Below, piece after piece: positions 32,561 to 44,189 of a DNA stretch of 64,000 bases; positions within the stretch are counted from its first letter, which is position 1, and the number at the start of each line of letters is the position of its first letter. Below the pieces are notes generated by a model that worked only from the letters and a program-made list of their open reading frames with translations, did no database searches and was not told the origin of the DNA. Made by a program: the position numbers and the translations under genes. The stretch is from Hypericum androsaemum (Eukaryota; Streptophyta; Magnoliopsida; Malpighiales; Hypericaceae): positions 9,666,162-9,730,161 of the forward strand of contig OZ023190.1 in the NCBI GenBank assembly GCA_963995505.1, written 5' to 3'.

Positions 32561-32995
32561 GTGGTCCTCCTTTATCTTGAAATGTAATTATGGTTAATTA
32601 TATATTTTACTTCATTTTTTTAAATTTAGTTCTACTGGTTATTTTGTCTTAAATAAATATGTAATTGGAAACTCATAATCAAAAAAATAGGAGGGACATC
32701 TCTCTCCCCCTTGGCGACAAAAAAATAGTGTTATTTTGTCTTAAATTTGGAAAAAGAAAGTCCTAGCTTGAACCCGTAAGGCTTCATGCTCATCCTCTTC
32801 TACGGTTCATAATGCTGGGGCTTCAAGGGCGGTGGGTGTTTTCAACTCCTTTGCTGCCTTGTGTGGTAAGGAGGAGCAAGAAGAGTGCGAGCTTTTGGAT
32901 GAACCTTTTCCAGGTCATCATGAGGCAGCGGTCGTGTCAGTCACAGTTTTTGGATGAGCCTTCTTCATTAATGGTATCTAATGACCAAAACCTAG

Positions 32996-33622
32996 ACGAG
33001 CCTTTTTAAGGTAATGTTTATTTTCTTGTAATTAGAAACGGAATACTTGTATTTTATATTTCTCTTTTTGTATATAGACTTTCCTTAGTTAATGATTCCA
33101 TTTATTGCTTAAAAACTTACTTATATTCAAATAGAAATCGATATATGATATTTAATAACTAGACGAACATTTTTAAGGTAATTTTTATTTTCACGTAATT
33201 AAAATATGCTAGACTTATCTTTTATTTTTTTCATACATGGACTTTCCTTCATTAATGATTCCATTTATTGCTATAAAAATTAATTTATATTCAAATAGAA
33301 ATCCATATATGGTATTTAATAAATAGACTAACGTTTTTTAATGTAATATTTATTTTCTTGTAATTCAAACTTGGAAGACATGTCTTTTTATATTTTTCAT
33401 TTCCATATGGTATTTAATAAAGTAAATCTAGTTATAATATTTAATAACTAGATTAACCTTTTTAAGGTAATGCTTATTTTCTTGTAATTAAAACATGGGA
33501 GAATTGTCTTTTATCTTTCTCATTTTCTTATATAGACTTTCTTTCATTAATGATTCCGTTTATTGCTACAAAATTACCTTATATTCAAAAGAAATCAATA
33601 TGGTATTTAATAACAATATCAT
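32996..33622 (+). repeat. ~170-bp satellite, first array
   Basis: Units begin near 32996, 33166, 33328 and 33452 with 'ga.gaacctttttaaggtaat' and contain 'ttattttcttgtaatt', 'ggactttccttcattaatga' and 'ttcaaatagaaatc'. Two units are shortened. The same family forms the array at 44190-45190. Confidence 0.9.
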
Positions 33623-33836
33623 CTTGTCACAGATATTGATTGGATTGAGTTGGGACTAAATAAGAGTTGTCCTTATGTGGGGATTCAATTATGAGCCGTT
33701 AGATTTGATTAAAAAAATTCTATAGATTTGATGGTTCAGAGCATTTTGGAGTTTTTACCCAATAATACCCATGTAAGGTTCTCGCGCATCCCAGCAATCT
33801 TCTCCCTTCCTCTCCTGAATGTTTTTATTAAAAAAA

Positions 33837-35042
33837 GAGATAATTACTCTCAGGACCCCAGGGTATAGTCAAATAGACTCTGAGGACCCTGTAGTTTTTC
33901 TACTAATTTTTAAGCCCCTGTAGTTTAGTTTTTATTATACTCTCCGGTCCTCTGCTGAAGTCATCGATTTTTTATATTTTTTTCATCCTGAAATGACTAT
34001 TATACCCCTAGAGTTGTCTCCTACCTCCCCTCCAGCGACCCTTCCATCTTCTCCGGCGACCCTCCATCTTCTCCGGTGACATCTTCTACATACGGGCACG
34101 CACAGGTGGGTGGGTGGGGGGGGGGGGGGGAGGGGGAGGGGCGGCGGCGGCAAGGAGGAGCTGTCCATACTACCACGTCACACCAAGGTGGTGGTCATCG
34201 GAAACAATCGGACCAAGTTTGTACTTGTCGGCCTCCAGGGCGTCGTTAAGAAGGCTGTGGGTCTCGGTGGCTGGCATTGGCTGGTAAATTTCACCTTACA
34301 ATTTTCTTTTTTTATTTATCTTTTTACTTTATTGTTTAAAGTTAATTTATAATACTAAGCTTAATTGTAAAATTAGTGGTCCTAAATTGGGACAATGCGG
34401 ATCAATTTTGTTTCTGCTGTGGTATTTTAATTGGAGAAAGTCCCTTTCTTTACCCAGTCGCTCGTGGGTGCACAGTACAGTATTTTTGCATTTTTTTTAT
34501 GAAGATGGTAATTAATTGGGGTATTTTCCTTATAATCAAATCAAGGCTCCCACCAGAAACGAGGACGATGACGACCTGGAATTTGACAATATCCAGTGGA
34601 ATGGATCTGATCTGGGTTAGTTCCATTGTTTCAACTTTATATGCTCTTAAGTTCGTTTATGTATTTCATCTTTATTCTTGTAAATAACCAACAATGTAGT
34701 TAAACAATCCATTTGGCCTTTTCTAGTTCTGGGTTCTCCTTTGTGTTTGATATTTTCTCATGGGAGTAATTAAGGTCGCCGGAGATGTTGCCAGAGATGT
34801 CGCCGGAGAAGACGGAGGGTCACCGAAAAAGATGGAAGGTTCACCGGAGGGGAGGTAGGAGACAACTCTAGGGGTATTATAGTCATTTCAGGATGAAAAA
34901 AAATTTTAAAAATCGATGACGTCAGCAGAGGACCGGAGAGTATAATAAAAACCAAACTACAGGGGCTTGAAAATTAGTAGGTAAACTACAGGGTCCTCAG
35001 AGTCTATTTGACTATAGCTAGGGTCCTGAGAGTAATTATCTC
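33837..35042. mobile_element. Pack-MULE (non-autonomous Mutator element)
   Basis: A 1206-bp element flanked by a perfect 9-bp duplication TTAAAAAAA (33828-33836 and 35043-35051). Long inverted repeats of about 200-250 bp begin GAGATAATTACTCTCAGGA at the left and read GAGATAATTACTCTCAGGA inward from the right. They include matching 'tactctccggtcctctgctga' segments (33939-33959; reverse complement near 34924). The interior is not transposase but pieces of a host gene, which makes it a Pack-MULE. The terminal repeats differ in sequence from the MITE at 11235 but share its 'ggtaa/ataattact-ctcagg-accc' style. Confidence 0.9.
34137..34617 (+). pseudogene. Captured host gene fragment (SAP30-like) in the Pack-MULE
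   Basis: Exon-like pieces on the plus strand. 34150-34284 reads KEELSILPRHTKVVVIGNNR, then FVLVGLQGVVKKAVGLGGWH, ending at a donor GT at 34284. 34540-34617 reads APTRNEDDDDLEFDNIQWNG, preceded by an AG. I recall this combination (RHTKVVV.GNNRTK, VGLQGVVKKAVGLGGWHWLV, acidic DDDLEF.N.QWNGSD) from the N-terminal half of plant SAP30-like histone deacetylase complex proteins. The intervening ~250 bp would be an intron. The catalytic or interaction C-terminus is absent. The identity is from memory. Confidence 0.55.
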
Positions 35043-35051
35043 TTAAAAAAA

Positions 35052-36025
35052 ACCTGTGAAAAGCATCCTCTCCTCTCCATCTCTTCCGCCGCTCCCCGGG
35101 ATTGCTCGCCATTGGTTCATTGCAAAAATCACTTCCCCTCCTTGACGACCGCTGCTTCCTGTGTTGCCTTTCGCCACTGGCCATGACGAGTGCCCCGCTG
35201 CTGTTCCCCGTGACACGCTCGTCGCTCGCCTCTCCATCTCTTTCGGTGATCGCCCCTCCCCCTGATCCGTGTTCCTATCTGCTCGTTGCCCACTGCTCGC
35301 TACCCGCTGTTTCAGTTAAACCCTAATATACTCTGGGTATAAATTTTAGTATATGATAATTTGATATGAAGCTTGTTTAAAAATGAAAATGATATATACG
35401 TGAACTGATATTGGTAACAATTTGATATGAAATTTGTATATATGTTTTGACGTATTGATACCATTAATTTTTTTACGAAATATGGAATACAAGATGCCAA
35501 ATTCATCATCGATCGTGGATGGAGTAATTGATTAGCCTCACGTCTCTATTTTCAACCTCCTTTTATTCGGGTGATTACCTAATTTAATTAGTTGATTGCT
35601 AGAGGAACCGGTCCAAGATCTCGTAATTTAATTAGTTGATTGGTCTTACCCAAAAAAATTAGTTGATTGGTACGAAAATTTATTTTTGCCATTCGAAGGT
35701 TTAGAACGATTAGGGTTAAGAACGATCTGTTCAAAATTTAATTTTTTAATTTTTGATTACTTTACATCACTTCTAACTTTTAGTTTGGTAGGTTTAGTTA
35801 TTAGTATTTTAATATTGTTCCTGGATATTTTATTATTTACGAAAATGTCATCCAAAGATTCCAAACACTCTTTGGTGGGGAGAATCTCTTGTCCTCACTA
35901 AATTCGGTCCCGGCAAGATGCGACGCGGATTGGGTGTCGAAGTGAAAAAAGTTTTCGTGCCGTGTAAGAGCCATGCAACGCCGTCTGCGTGTCAATAGTC
36001 CAGATCAAATGGCTGACATGCCCCG
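35052..36025. other. No gene seen
   Basis: C/T-rich then AT-rich sequence. A short open frame at 35686-35901 has no recognisable domain. I see no RNA gene or element end. Confidence 0.5.
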
Positions 36026-36350
36026 CGTGTTCAAAGGGGCATTTTAGGTATTTTCTCTTCTTCTTTTTTTCCTTCTATTTCTAGGTTGCATCATTTTTTT
36101 TATGTTCCCTTATTTTTTTCTTCTCTTATTCTTCGATTGGAAAGCCACAACTTTTTACTCCAAAGTCTAATTGAGGTGATTCAAATTGCGTGTTCAAAGG
36201 GGCATTTTAGGTATTTTCTCTTCTTCTTTTTTTCCTTCTATTTCTAGGTCGCATCATTTTTTTATGTTCCCTTATTTTTTTTCTTCTCTTATTCTTTGAT
36301 TGGAAAGCCACAACTTTTTACTCCAAAGTCTGATTGAGGTGATTCAAATT
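36026..36350. repeat. Direct duplication of 163 bp
   Basis: 'cgtgttcaaaggggcatttt' starts at about 36026 and 36189. The following T-rich sequence up to 'ccacaactttttactcc' is nearly identical in both copies. It grades into the ~176-bp array. Confidence 0.8.
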
Positions 36351-36744
36351 GCTGTGTAAAGCAGAGATGAATATCTACAACTTTATAGTTTATAAATTTT
36401 CCACGTTTAAAGTGTAAGGATGTCAAAATTTTGTTTGAAGTCAAAAGCCAATCTAGTTACAGTCGACTAATTTCAGTTACGAGTCACAAATTTTACTCCT
36501 GAGTTTGATTGAGTCAATTTAAGTTTCCGTGCAAAGCTAAGATGTATATCTACAACTTTGTAGTTTATGACTTTTCCAAATTCCGAGTATAAAAATGTCA
36601 AAAATTCTTTTGAAGTCAAAAGCCGATCGAGTTATTGTCGATTAATTTCGGTTGGGAGCCACAAATTTTTACTCCATAGTTCGATTGACATAATTCAAGT
36701 TGTTATATAAATCTAAGACATATATCTACAACTTTATAGTTTAT
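36307..36744. repeat. ~176-bp tandem repeat, left part
   Basis: Units begin near 36307, 36482 and 36657 with 'gccacaa.tttttactcc' and contain 'atctacaacttt.tagtttat', 'gatgtcaaaa' and 'gtcgactaatttcggtt'. The third unit is broken by the Copia insertion at 36745 and resumes at 43241. Confidence 0.9.
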
Positions 36745-37552
36745 TGTTGAAAGTCGGAGTGGTGTACTTGATTAGGATCTACTTCAGTCGAGGCAAGTGT
36801 TGGACACTTTCTCCGTAAGACGAGATTGCCCCGTATATTTCAGTGCGGTACGGGCTTCGGCAATCGTCCTCAAGATACAACGACTGTTTAGGGCATTTCC
36901 AAGACCGTTGCACACATATCTCGAAACTTTCGGGCGAACCCTTATATACCCAGAACTTTCGGACTCTTTTCTATGTGAAGAACGGTGGGAGAGGAGAAGT
37001 CAACAATGCTAGGAAGTGCACTTGCTGCTGGGATGAGGAAATGGCAAGGAGGGCACGCCTATTTATAGGCTGGAGGAGGCAGGGAGGTAGCCACCCCGAA
37101 GGGACGCGTCCGCTCGGCCAACAGGCTGACTGGCTGTGCTCGTGGCCCTTCGGTGGCTTCTGGATCCTTCCAGGCACACTGGTGGCCCTTCGAAGGCTTC
37201 CGGATCCTTCCAGGCGTGCCAGGCTGCGCTCGCGTCCTTTCGCGGGAGATCTCGCACTCCTTCAGCCTTCTGGAAGCCTCCTGGACGTTCCAGTCCATCG
37301 TGCCTCTTCGGTGGCCTGCTGGAGAGTGTTTGCAACTCCTTGTCACTTCGGTAGCTGCGCAGCTGCCTCCGGACCCGTGCAAAATACTTAAGGCTCCTCC
37401 AGCTCCTCGCGACGATGCGCACGTGCGAAGTGGCAAGTGCGCCACAAAGCGCCCATTGTGACCTACGTCCAATGTGCCATGCGCACGTGCGAGTGCACGA
37501 GTGCGAGCACATGCGCGTGTGCGTGCACGTGCACATCCGCGTCCTCGTGCTT

Positions 37553-37626
<74 letters not shown>

Positions 37627-37631
37627 ACTCA

Positions 37632-37674
<43 letters not shown>

Positions 37675-37891
37675 ACAGTGCTTCGCACCGTCCTCGCAAG
37701 CAGCTAGCGGTGGGTCAGCCTTTTGGGTAGCCAATCAAGTTGAGAGGCAAGGAGGGGAATTCCTTATAAATAAGGAAATCCTCCTTGCTCTAATCAATAT
37801 GGTATTGCCCCATTCATTTCCCTTTTGGGCCTCCACTCTGGGCCTTTCCACTTTGGGCCAAATGCATTAAAAAATGCATTCAAACCCAACA
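36745..37891 (-). repeat. 3' LTR of the Copia element (1147 bp)
   Basis: Shares its ends and most of its length with the 42348-43240 LTR. It is 254 bp longer because of about 128 bp present only here (around 37314-37441) and an expanded hexamer run at 37546-37674. Confidence 0.95.
37546..37674. repeat. GTGCTC hexamer microsatellite
   Basis: About 21 nearly perfect copies of GTGCTC (GAGCAC on the other strand) within the 3' LTR. The 5' LTR has about four. Any frame through it gives dipeptide runs such as EHEHEH or SCSCSC. Confidence 0.95.
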
Positions 37892-38434
37892 ATCCCCCAC
37901 ATGAATGATATTTAATGCATGCAGACTCTAATCGAAAGTTCTGACGTGTTATTATTGCATCGAGACAGGTAGCTTGCGGCTTTGAACCTTCTCTAGTAAT
38001 ATGTTATCAGATTTACTTGCTGCTCGGTGAACGCGATGTTTTGAACCGTCAGCTTTTGGTGTAAACCAAGACAATAACATTTACACAATAATAACCCTAG
38101 TATATTTAGGTTCTCATGTTGTGTCCGTTTCGGCCATGGACCGTATCTTGAATTCATAAGTATTTTTCCCATTTGAAGCGGCCTCACTTCACACTTACAT
38201 TGGTGATCTCCTATCAGGAGTATCCTGCCATACTCCACCTTAATCAAGGTATAGGAATCATTAAAAGTGTAATGCTTATCCTTACCACACCTCTGCAGGT
38301 TAATACCTGGGCAGCTTCTGAGAATGAGATAGGTTCCAGGTGATTCACTAAACCCTCCATAACTTAGTTGTCTCATTGAACCAAGTTTGTGGGATCTCCA
38401 CTCATCATGGTTGAGTTACCGCTATGGACGTTCT

Positions 38435-40174
38435 TTAGTGTGTAGATTTTAATCCCATTCCCCTTACTGCGTTGTACAATTGATCTCTATTGATTCCTTT
38501 TGTAAAAGGATCAGCTAAGTTGTCCTTGGACTTTACATAGTTAATGGTGATCACCCCACTAGAGATCAACTGTCTAACGGTATTATGTCTCCGACGGATA
38601 TGTCGAGACTTTCCGTTGTACAATGTACTTTGTGCTCTCCCGATTGTAGACATGCTATCACAATGTATCAATACGGGAGGCACCGGTTTACTCCAGCACG
38701 GAATATCCTCTTGGAAATTTCTGAGCCATTCAGCTTCTTCCCCAGCTTTGTCTAGTGCTATAAACTCAGACTTCATGGTGGATTGAGCTATGCACGTTTG
38801 TTTAGAGGACTTCCAAGACACAGCTCCTCCTCCTATGGTGAATACGTATCCACTCGTAGATTTGGAGTCCTTAGTGTCTGATATCCAGTTTGCGTCACTG
38901 TATCCTTCTAATACAGCTGGATATTTAGCATAATGTATGCCATGGCTTATGGTATGTTTTAAATACCGTAAAACCCTTTCCAGAGCTAGCCAGTGATCCT
39001 TCCCTGGATTACTTGTGAATCTACTAAGTTTACTAACTGAGTACGCAATATCGGGACGAGTGCAGTTTGTTAAATACATCAAGCTCCCGATAATTTGCGC
39101 ATACTTCAGTTGAGATACTGGATCCCCTCGATTTTTGGCTAAGTGTAGATTCAAATCTACTGGAGTCTTAACCGGAGGTTTGTCAAAAGCTTCAAACTTC
39201 TTGAACACGCTTTCCACGTAGTGGGATTGTGTCAAGAAAATTTCGTCAGCTTTCCTAGAAATTTTTATTCCTAGTATGACGTCTGCCAGACCCATATCTT
39301 TCATGTCAAAGTGGTTCTTCAACATGTTCTTAGTTTTTACAATAACCTCTTTATTGCTTCCCATAATTAGTAAGTCATCTACATAGAGACATACAATTAC
39401 GTAAGCTTCAGGTGTGCCCTTAATGTAAACACATTTATCGCACTCATTGATCTTAAATCCATTTGACAACATTGTTCTGTCAAATTTCTCGTGCCACTGT
39501 TTCGGCGCTTGTTTTAGCCCGTATAGTGACTTGACTAGTCGACATACTTTATGCTCTTGACCGGGAGCCACAAACCCTTCAGGTTGCTCCATGTATATCT
39601 CCTCTTCCAGTTCTCCATTTAGGAAAGCTGTTTTTACATCCATTTGGTGGATCTCGAGGTTATAGAGTGCTGCAACAGCTATGAGTACTCTAATCGATGT
39701 GATTCTTGTGACCGGTGAATACGTGTCAAAGATATCATATCCCTCCTTCTACTTGAACCCCTTAGCTACCAATCGAGCTTTGTACTTGTCGATTGATCCA
39801 TCAGCTTTGTATTTCCTTTTTAGGATCCACCTGCATCCCAAAGGTTTGCAGCCCGGTGGGAGATCCACGATTTCCCACGTGTGGTTTTGCATAATGGATT
39901 CTATCTCACTATTGATAGCTTCCTTCCAGAGAGGAGCATCTGGACTGGACAATGCCTCTTGGATTGTCCTGGGTTCATCTTCTAACGCATAGGTTAGATA
40001 GTCTGGACCGAAAGATTTGGTCACCTTCGTCCGTTTACTATGTCTAGGTTCATCATCTTTCTGATTTGACCCTTGCGTATTCTCGTGAGCCCTTTTCTTT
40101 GGACTTGCTTCCTTTCTTTCCTTATTAGGAAAGCTATCTTCAAAAAATGTTGCGTTCCTTGATTCTATGACCAT
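38435..40174 (-). pseudogene. Copia reverse transcriptase-RNase H region
   Basis: C-terminal half of the Copia polyprotein. RT starts with the WKEAINSEIESIMQNHTWEI and KYKARLVAKGF motifs, is stopped by a TAG at 39749-39751 and continues in the same frame. [20 protein letters not shown] and the catalytic YVDDLLIMG follow. The linker [19 protein letters not shown] leads into RNase H with [20 protein letters not shown] and [19 protein letters not shown], ending at 38435. A frameshift near 40190 separates it from the integrase part. The fold motifs are otherwise complete. Confidence 0.93.
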
Positions 40175-40182
40175 TCCCGTAT

Positions 40183-42319
40183 TTATCTCGGGTTTTTAGA
40201 TTTATGCACCAAGAATCGATAAGCACTACTATTTTGCGCATATCCGATAAAGATGCAATCAATGGTCTTAGGTCCTATTCGCACCTGCTTAGGCTTAGGT
40301 ACTTCGACCTTTGCTAGGCACCCCCACACTTTAAGGTAACCGTAGGAAGGCTTCCTTCCTTTCCATAGTTCATATGGGATTTTATCCCTTTTCTTGTGTG
40401 GCAATTTGTTTAGAATGTGGTTAGCTGAGAGCACAGCTTCCCCCCACATGTTCTGGGGTAAGTCCGAGCTAATCAACATAGCGTTCATCATCTCCTTAAG
40501 AGTTTGATTTTTGCGTTCAGCTACGCCATTCGATTGAGGTGAATATGGAGCAGTCGTCTGATGAATACTGCCATGTTCTTGACAGAGTTCCTCAAACGGA
40601 GCTACATATTCTCCTCCTCGATCACTTCGGATCATTTTGATTTTCACGTTGAGTTGATTTTCAACCTCATTCTTATATCTCTTAAAAGCATCAAGAGCTT
40701 CGTCTTTTCCCTTAGGAGATATATGTAATAGTATCTCGTGCAATCATCGATAAACGTTATGAAGAATTTCTTCCCGCCTTTAGTTTGCACGTGTTTCATA
40801 ACGCAAGTGTCCGTATGAATTAATTCTAAAGGCGTAGTACTTCTTTCCACTGAATGGAAAGGTACTTTGGTCATTTTAGCCTCCACACATACTTCACATT
40901 TATCGGATGGGTTGAACTCTAGATTCGGTAATAAATTTAAACTTACTAACTTTCTTAGCGAGTTTAGATTTACGTGTCCTAATCTACCATGCCATAAATT
41001 AGAACACTCGGCCAAGTAAGAAGAAGCATTAACTTTATTTTCACCGTTAAAGGTGCGATGTACAGTTATTACATTCATCTTAAATAGCCCCCTTTCTAGA
41101 TAACCCTTTCCTATGAATTGACCTGCTTTGGTCAGTACTAACTTATCAGCCTCAAATACAAGCTTAAGACCGGCTTTGCTTAACAGTGAGCCAGAGACTA
41201 AGTTCTTGCGGATGTCCGGGACATGCAGCACATCCTTGAGGGTCAGCTCCTTTCCTGAGGTCAGCTTCAGGACCACCTTTCCCAGACCGACGATCTTGGA
41301 CGTTGCGGAGTTTCCCATGAACAGCTTTCGGTCGGTGATCGGGATATAGTTCGAGAACATCTCCTTGTCCGAGCAGACGTGGCGGGTAGCTCCAGTGTCC
41401 ACGAACCACTCTCTCGGATTGTCCACCAGGTTAGCTTCAAACACCACGGCTGATAGATCCATCTGGGACAAGTCTTCAGCTAGGTTAGCCTTTCCTTGGT
41501 TGTCCTTCTTCGGCTGGCGACAGTCCTTAGCCATGTGTCCGGGTTTACCGCAGTTGTAGCAGTCGCCCTTGATCTTCTTTTTCTTCTTGGGCTCTTGCTT
41601 TTCCTGCTTATCCCCGGACTTCTTCCTCTTCTTGCTACCTTTCCCTCGGCGAGGTGTACGGTAGTCTCGGAGTTGGCCTTGCCTTGCTTGACTTTGGACT
41701 TTCGGTTGTCTTCCTTGATCCTAAGTCTCACAATCAGGTCTTCTAGGCCCTTGTCCTTCCTCTTGTGCTTGAGGTAGCTCTTGAAATCCTTCCACAGCAG
41801 GGGGAGCTTCTCGATCATTGCAGCTACTTGGAAGGACTCGCTGAGTTGCATCCCTTCGGCTTGGATCTCGTGAAGGATCAGCTGCAACTCTTGCACTTGG
41901 TCGATGACCTTCTTGGAGTCCACCATCTTGAAGTCGAGGAATCGTCCGACGATGAATTTCTTCGTTCCGGCATCCTCCATTTTGTACTTCTTCTCGAGTG
42001 AACTCCACAGCTCTTTAGCGGTCTTAGCTTTCGCGTAGACATTGTAAAGCGTGTCGTCTAGTCCATTCAGGACGTGGTTCCGGCATAGGAAGTCGCTGTG
42101 ACTCCATGCATCGAGGGCGTTAATCTTCTGTTGATCTGCCTCATTTTCTGCCACCTTCGGAGCCTCTTCCTTCAAGAATCAGACCAGGTTGAGCGTCGTC
42201 AGGTAGAACAACATTTTCTGTTGCCACCTCTTGAATTCGGTACCGTTGAACTTGGCCTGCCTTTCGGCGTGGACAGTTCCCAGGACCGCTGGCACTGGTG
42301 CTGAGCTTGTTGATGCCAT
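40183..42319 (-). pseudogene. Copia gag-protease-integrase region
   Basis: N-terminal half of the polyprotein. The likely ATG is at 42317-42319. The UBN2-type gag has a TGA at 42179-42181 (codon 47), then runs to a 1-base frameshift near 41640. The restored phase gives the zinc knuckle [14 protein letters not shown], the protease site [14 protein letters not shown], the pre-integrase segment [17 protein letters not shown]...CEVCVEAK and the integrase. Within the integrase a second 1-base loss occurs in a G run near 40709-40711. Catalytic Asp residues are in HTDTCV and RSDRGGEY, and the Glu in NGVAERKNQTLKEM. A third frameshift follows near 40190. Confidence 0.93.
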
Positions 42320-42347
42320 CTTCAAGTGCACAATCTCGTCTTACGAT

Positions 42348-43240
42348 TGTTGTTTGTCGGAGTGGTGTACTTGATTAGGATCTACTTCAGTCGAGGCAAG
42401 TGTTGGACACTTTCTCCGTAAGACGAGATTGCCCCGTATATTTTAGTGCGGTACGGGCTTCGGCAATCATCCCCAAGATATAATGACTATTTAGGGCATT
42501 TCCAAGACCGTTGCACACGTATCTCGAAACTTTCGGGCGAACCCTTATATACCCAGAACTTTCAGACTCTTTTCTATGTGAAGAACGGGGGGAGAGGAGA
42601 AGTCAACAATGCTAGGAAGTGCACTAGCTGCTGGGATGAGGAAATGGCAAGGAGAGCACGCCTATTTATAGGCTGGAGGAGGCAGGGAGGCAGCCACCCC
42701 GAAGGGACGCGTCCGCTCGGCCAACATGCTGACTGGCTGTGCTCGTGGCCCTTCGGTGGCTTCTGGATCCTTCCAGGCGTACTGGTGGCCCTTCGAAGGC
42801 ATTCGGATCCTTCCAGGCGCGCCAGGCTGCGCTCGCGCCCTTTCGCGGGAGATCTAGCACTCCTTCGGCCTTCTGGAAGCCTCCTGGACGTTCCAGTCCG
42901 TCGTGCCTCTTCGGTGGCACAAAGTGCCCATTGCGACCTGCGTCTAATGCGCCATGCGCACGTGCGCGTGCACGAGCGCGAGCGCGAGCGCGTGCGCGTG
43001 CTCGTGCTCGTGCTCGTGCTCGGACGGTACTTCGCACCGTCCTCGCAGGCAGCTAGCGGTGGGTCAGCCTTTTGGGTAGCCAATCAAGTTGAGAGGCAAG
43101 GAGGGGAATTCCTTATAAATAAGGAAATCCTCCTTGCTCTAATCAATGTGGTATTGCCCCATTCATTTCCCTTTTGGGCCTCCACTTTGGGCCTTTCCAC
43201 TTTGGGCCAAATGCATTAAAAAATGCATTCAAACCCAACA
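42348..43240 (-). repeat. 5' LTR of the Copia element (893 bp)
   Basis: Paired with 36745-37891. On the minus strand only 28 bp separate its end from the gag ATG, and no TGGTATCAGAGC-type primer binding site is visible there. Confidence 0.93.
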
Positions 43241-43665
43241 TTTATAACTTCTCCAAATTTAGAGTATAATGATGTCGAAAATTGGTTTGAAGTTAAAAGC
43301 TGATTGAGTTAGGGTCGACTAATTTTGGTTGGGAGCCATAATTTTTTACTTTGGAGTCCGATTAAGGTGATTCAATCTGTTGTGTGAAGCTGAGTCATAT
43401 ATATACAACTTTGTAATTTGTGACTTTTCCAAATTCAGAGTGTAAGGATGTCAAACATTCATTTAAAGTCAAGAGTTGACCGAGTTACGGTCGACTAATT
43501 TTGGTTGGGGAGCTAAAAATCTTACTCCGGAGTCTGATTGAGGTGATTGAAATTGCTATTTGAAGTTAAGACAAATATCTACATCTTTGTAGTTTATGAC
43601 TTCTCCAAATTTGGAGTGTAACAGTGTCAAAAATATGTTTGAAGTTAATAGTCAACTGAGTTACA
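43241..43665. repeat. ~176-bp tandem repeat, right part
   Basis: Continuation of the array at 36307-36744 after the Copia insertion, with units at about 43331 and 43509. The unit broken by the insertion can be followed across the two sides of the element. Confidence 0.9.
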
Positions 43666-43671
43666 AGCCCA

Positions 43672-43960
43672 GGTCATATCAAATGGCATGCCGAGGTTAT
43701 GTCAAATGGCATGTCCAAGTAATCTCAAATAGCATGCACATGTTATATCAAATAGAATGTCCAGATTATGTCAAAAGACATGCCCAGGTTATGTCAAAAG
43801 GCAGCCCAGGTTATGTCAAATGGCAGCCCTGGTTATGTCAAATGGCATGTCATGTTAATATTTAATAAAATTTATAATTAATCAAATGGTAGGTCCGATT
43901 ACGATTAAATAGCATGTCCGGTTACGTAAAATGGCACGCTCGATTATGATAAAATGGCTA
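43672..43960. repeat. ~25-bp minisatellite
   Basis: About ten imperfect copies of 'caggttatgtcaaatggcat' plus a few bases. Later units drift to 'ggttacgtaaaatggcacgc'. Confidence 0.85.
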
Positions 43961-44146
43961 TATTAAAATAATTAATATTAATTAATACTTATGATAAAAA
44001 ATAAAATAATTAATTAAATAATATATCAGTTTGATTTATTTTAGTATAATATACGAACAAGACAAAATAAAAAAAGTGATTATGTGGGAAGAATGCTTGC
44101 GGAAAGAGACTTTTTTCCTTTTTGTCCTCTCTTCCCCTTTCCCAAT

Positions 44147-44172
44147 CGGTACGAGATTTGGGTCTCGTACCG
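44147..44172. other. Perfect 10-bp stem hairpin
   Basis: CGGTACGAGA, a 6-base loop, then TCTCGTACCG. No U run follows and there is no adjacent gene end, so a terminator role is not supported. Confidence 0.5.
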
Positions 44173-44189
44173 AATCTGTCCCCGTCAAG

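Larger units (their letters stand above)
36745..43240 (-). mobile_element. Full-length Ty1/Copia retrotransposon, inactive
   Basis: A 6496-bp element on the minus strand with LTRs at 42348-43240 (5') and 36745-37891 (3'), flanked by the 5-bp duplication TTTAT (36740-36744 and 43241-43245). LTRs begin TGTTG and end CAACA. The polypurine tract (GTGGGGGAT on the minus strand) adjoins the 3' LTR at 37892-37901. Gene order gag-protease-integrase-RT-RNase H marks Copia. The coding region carries two nonsense codons and three frameshifts. It is inserted in the ~176-bp repeat array. Confidence 0.95.

Noticed and set aside
37415..37870. Open frames with Leu-Val, Ser-Cys, Arg-Ala or Glu-His dipeptide runs
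   Set aside because: Translation of the GTGCTC hexamer microsatellite and surrounding LTR sequence.
44147..44172. Hairpin as a transcription terminator
   Set aside because: Intrinsic terminators are not a plant nuclear mechanism, and no U run or gene end is adjacent.
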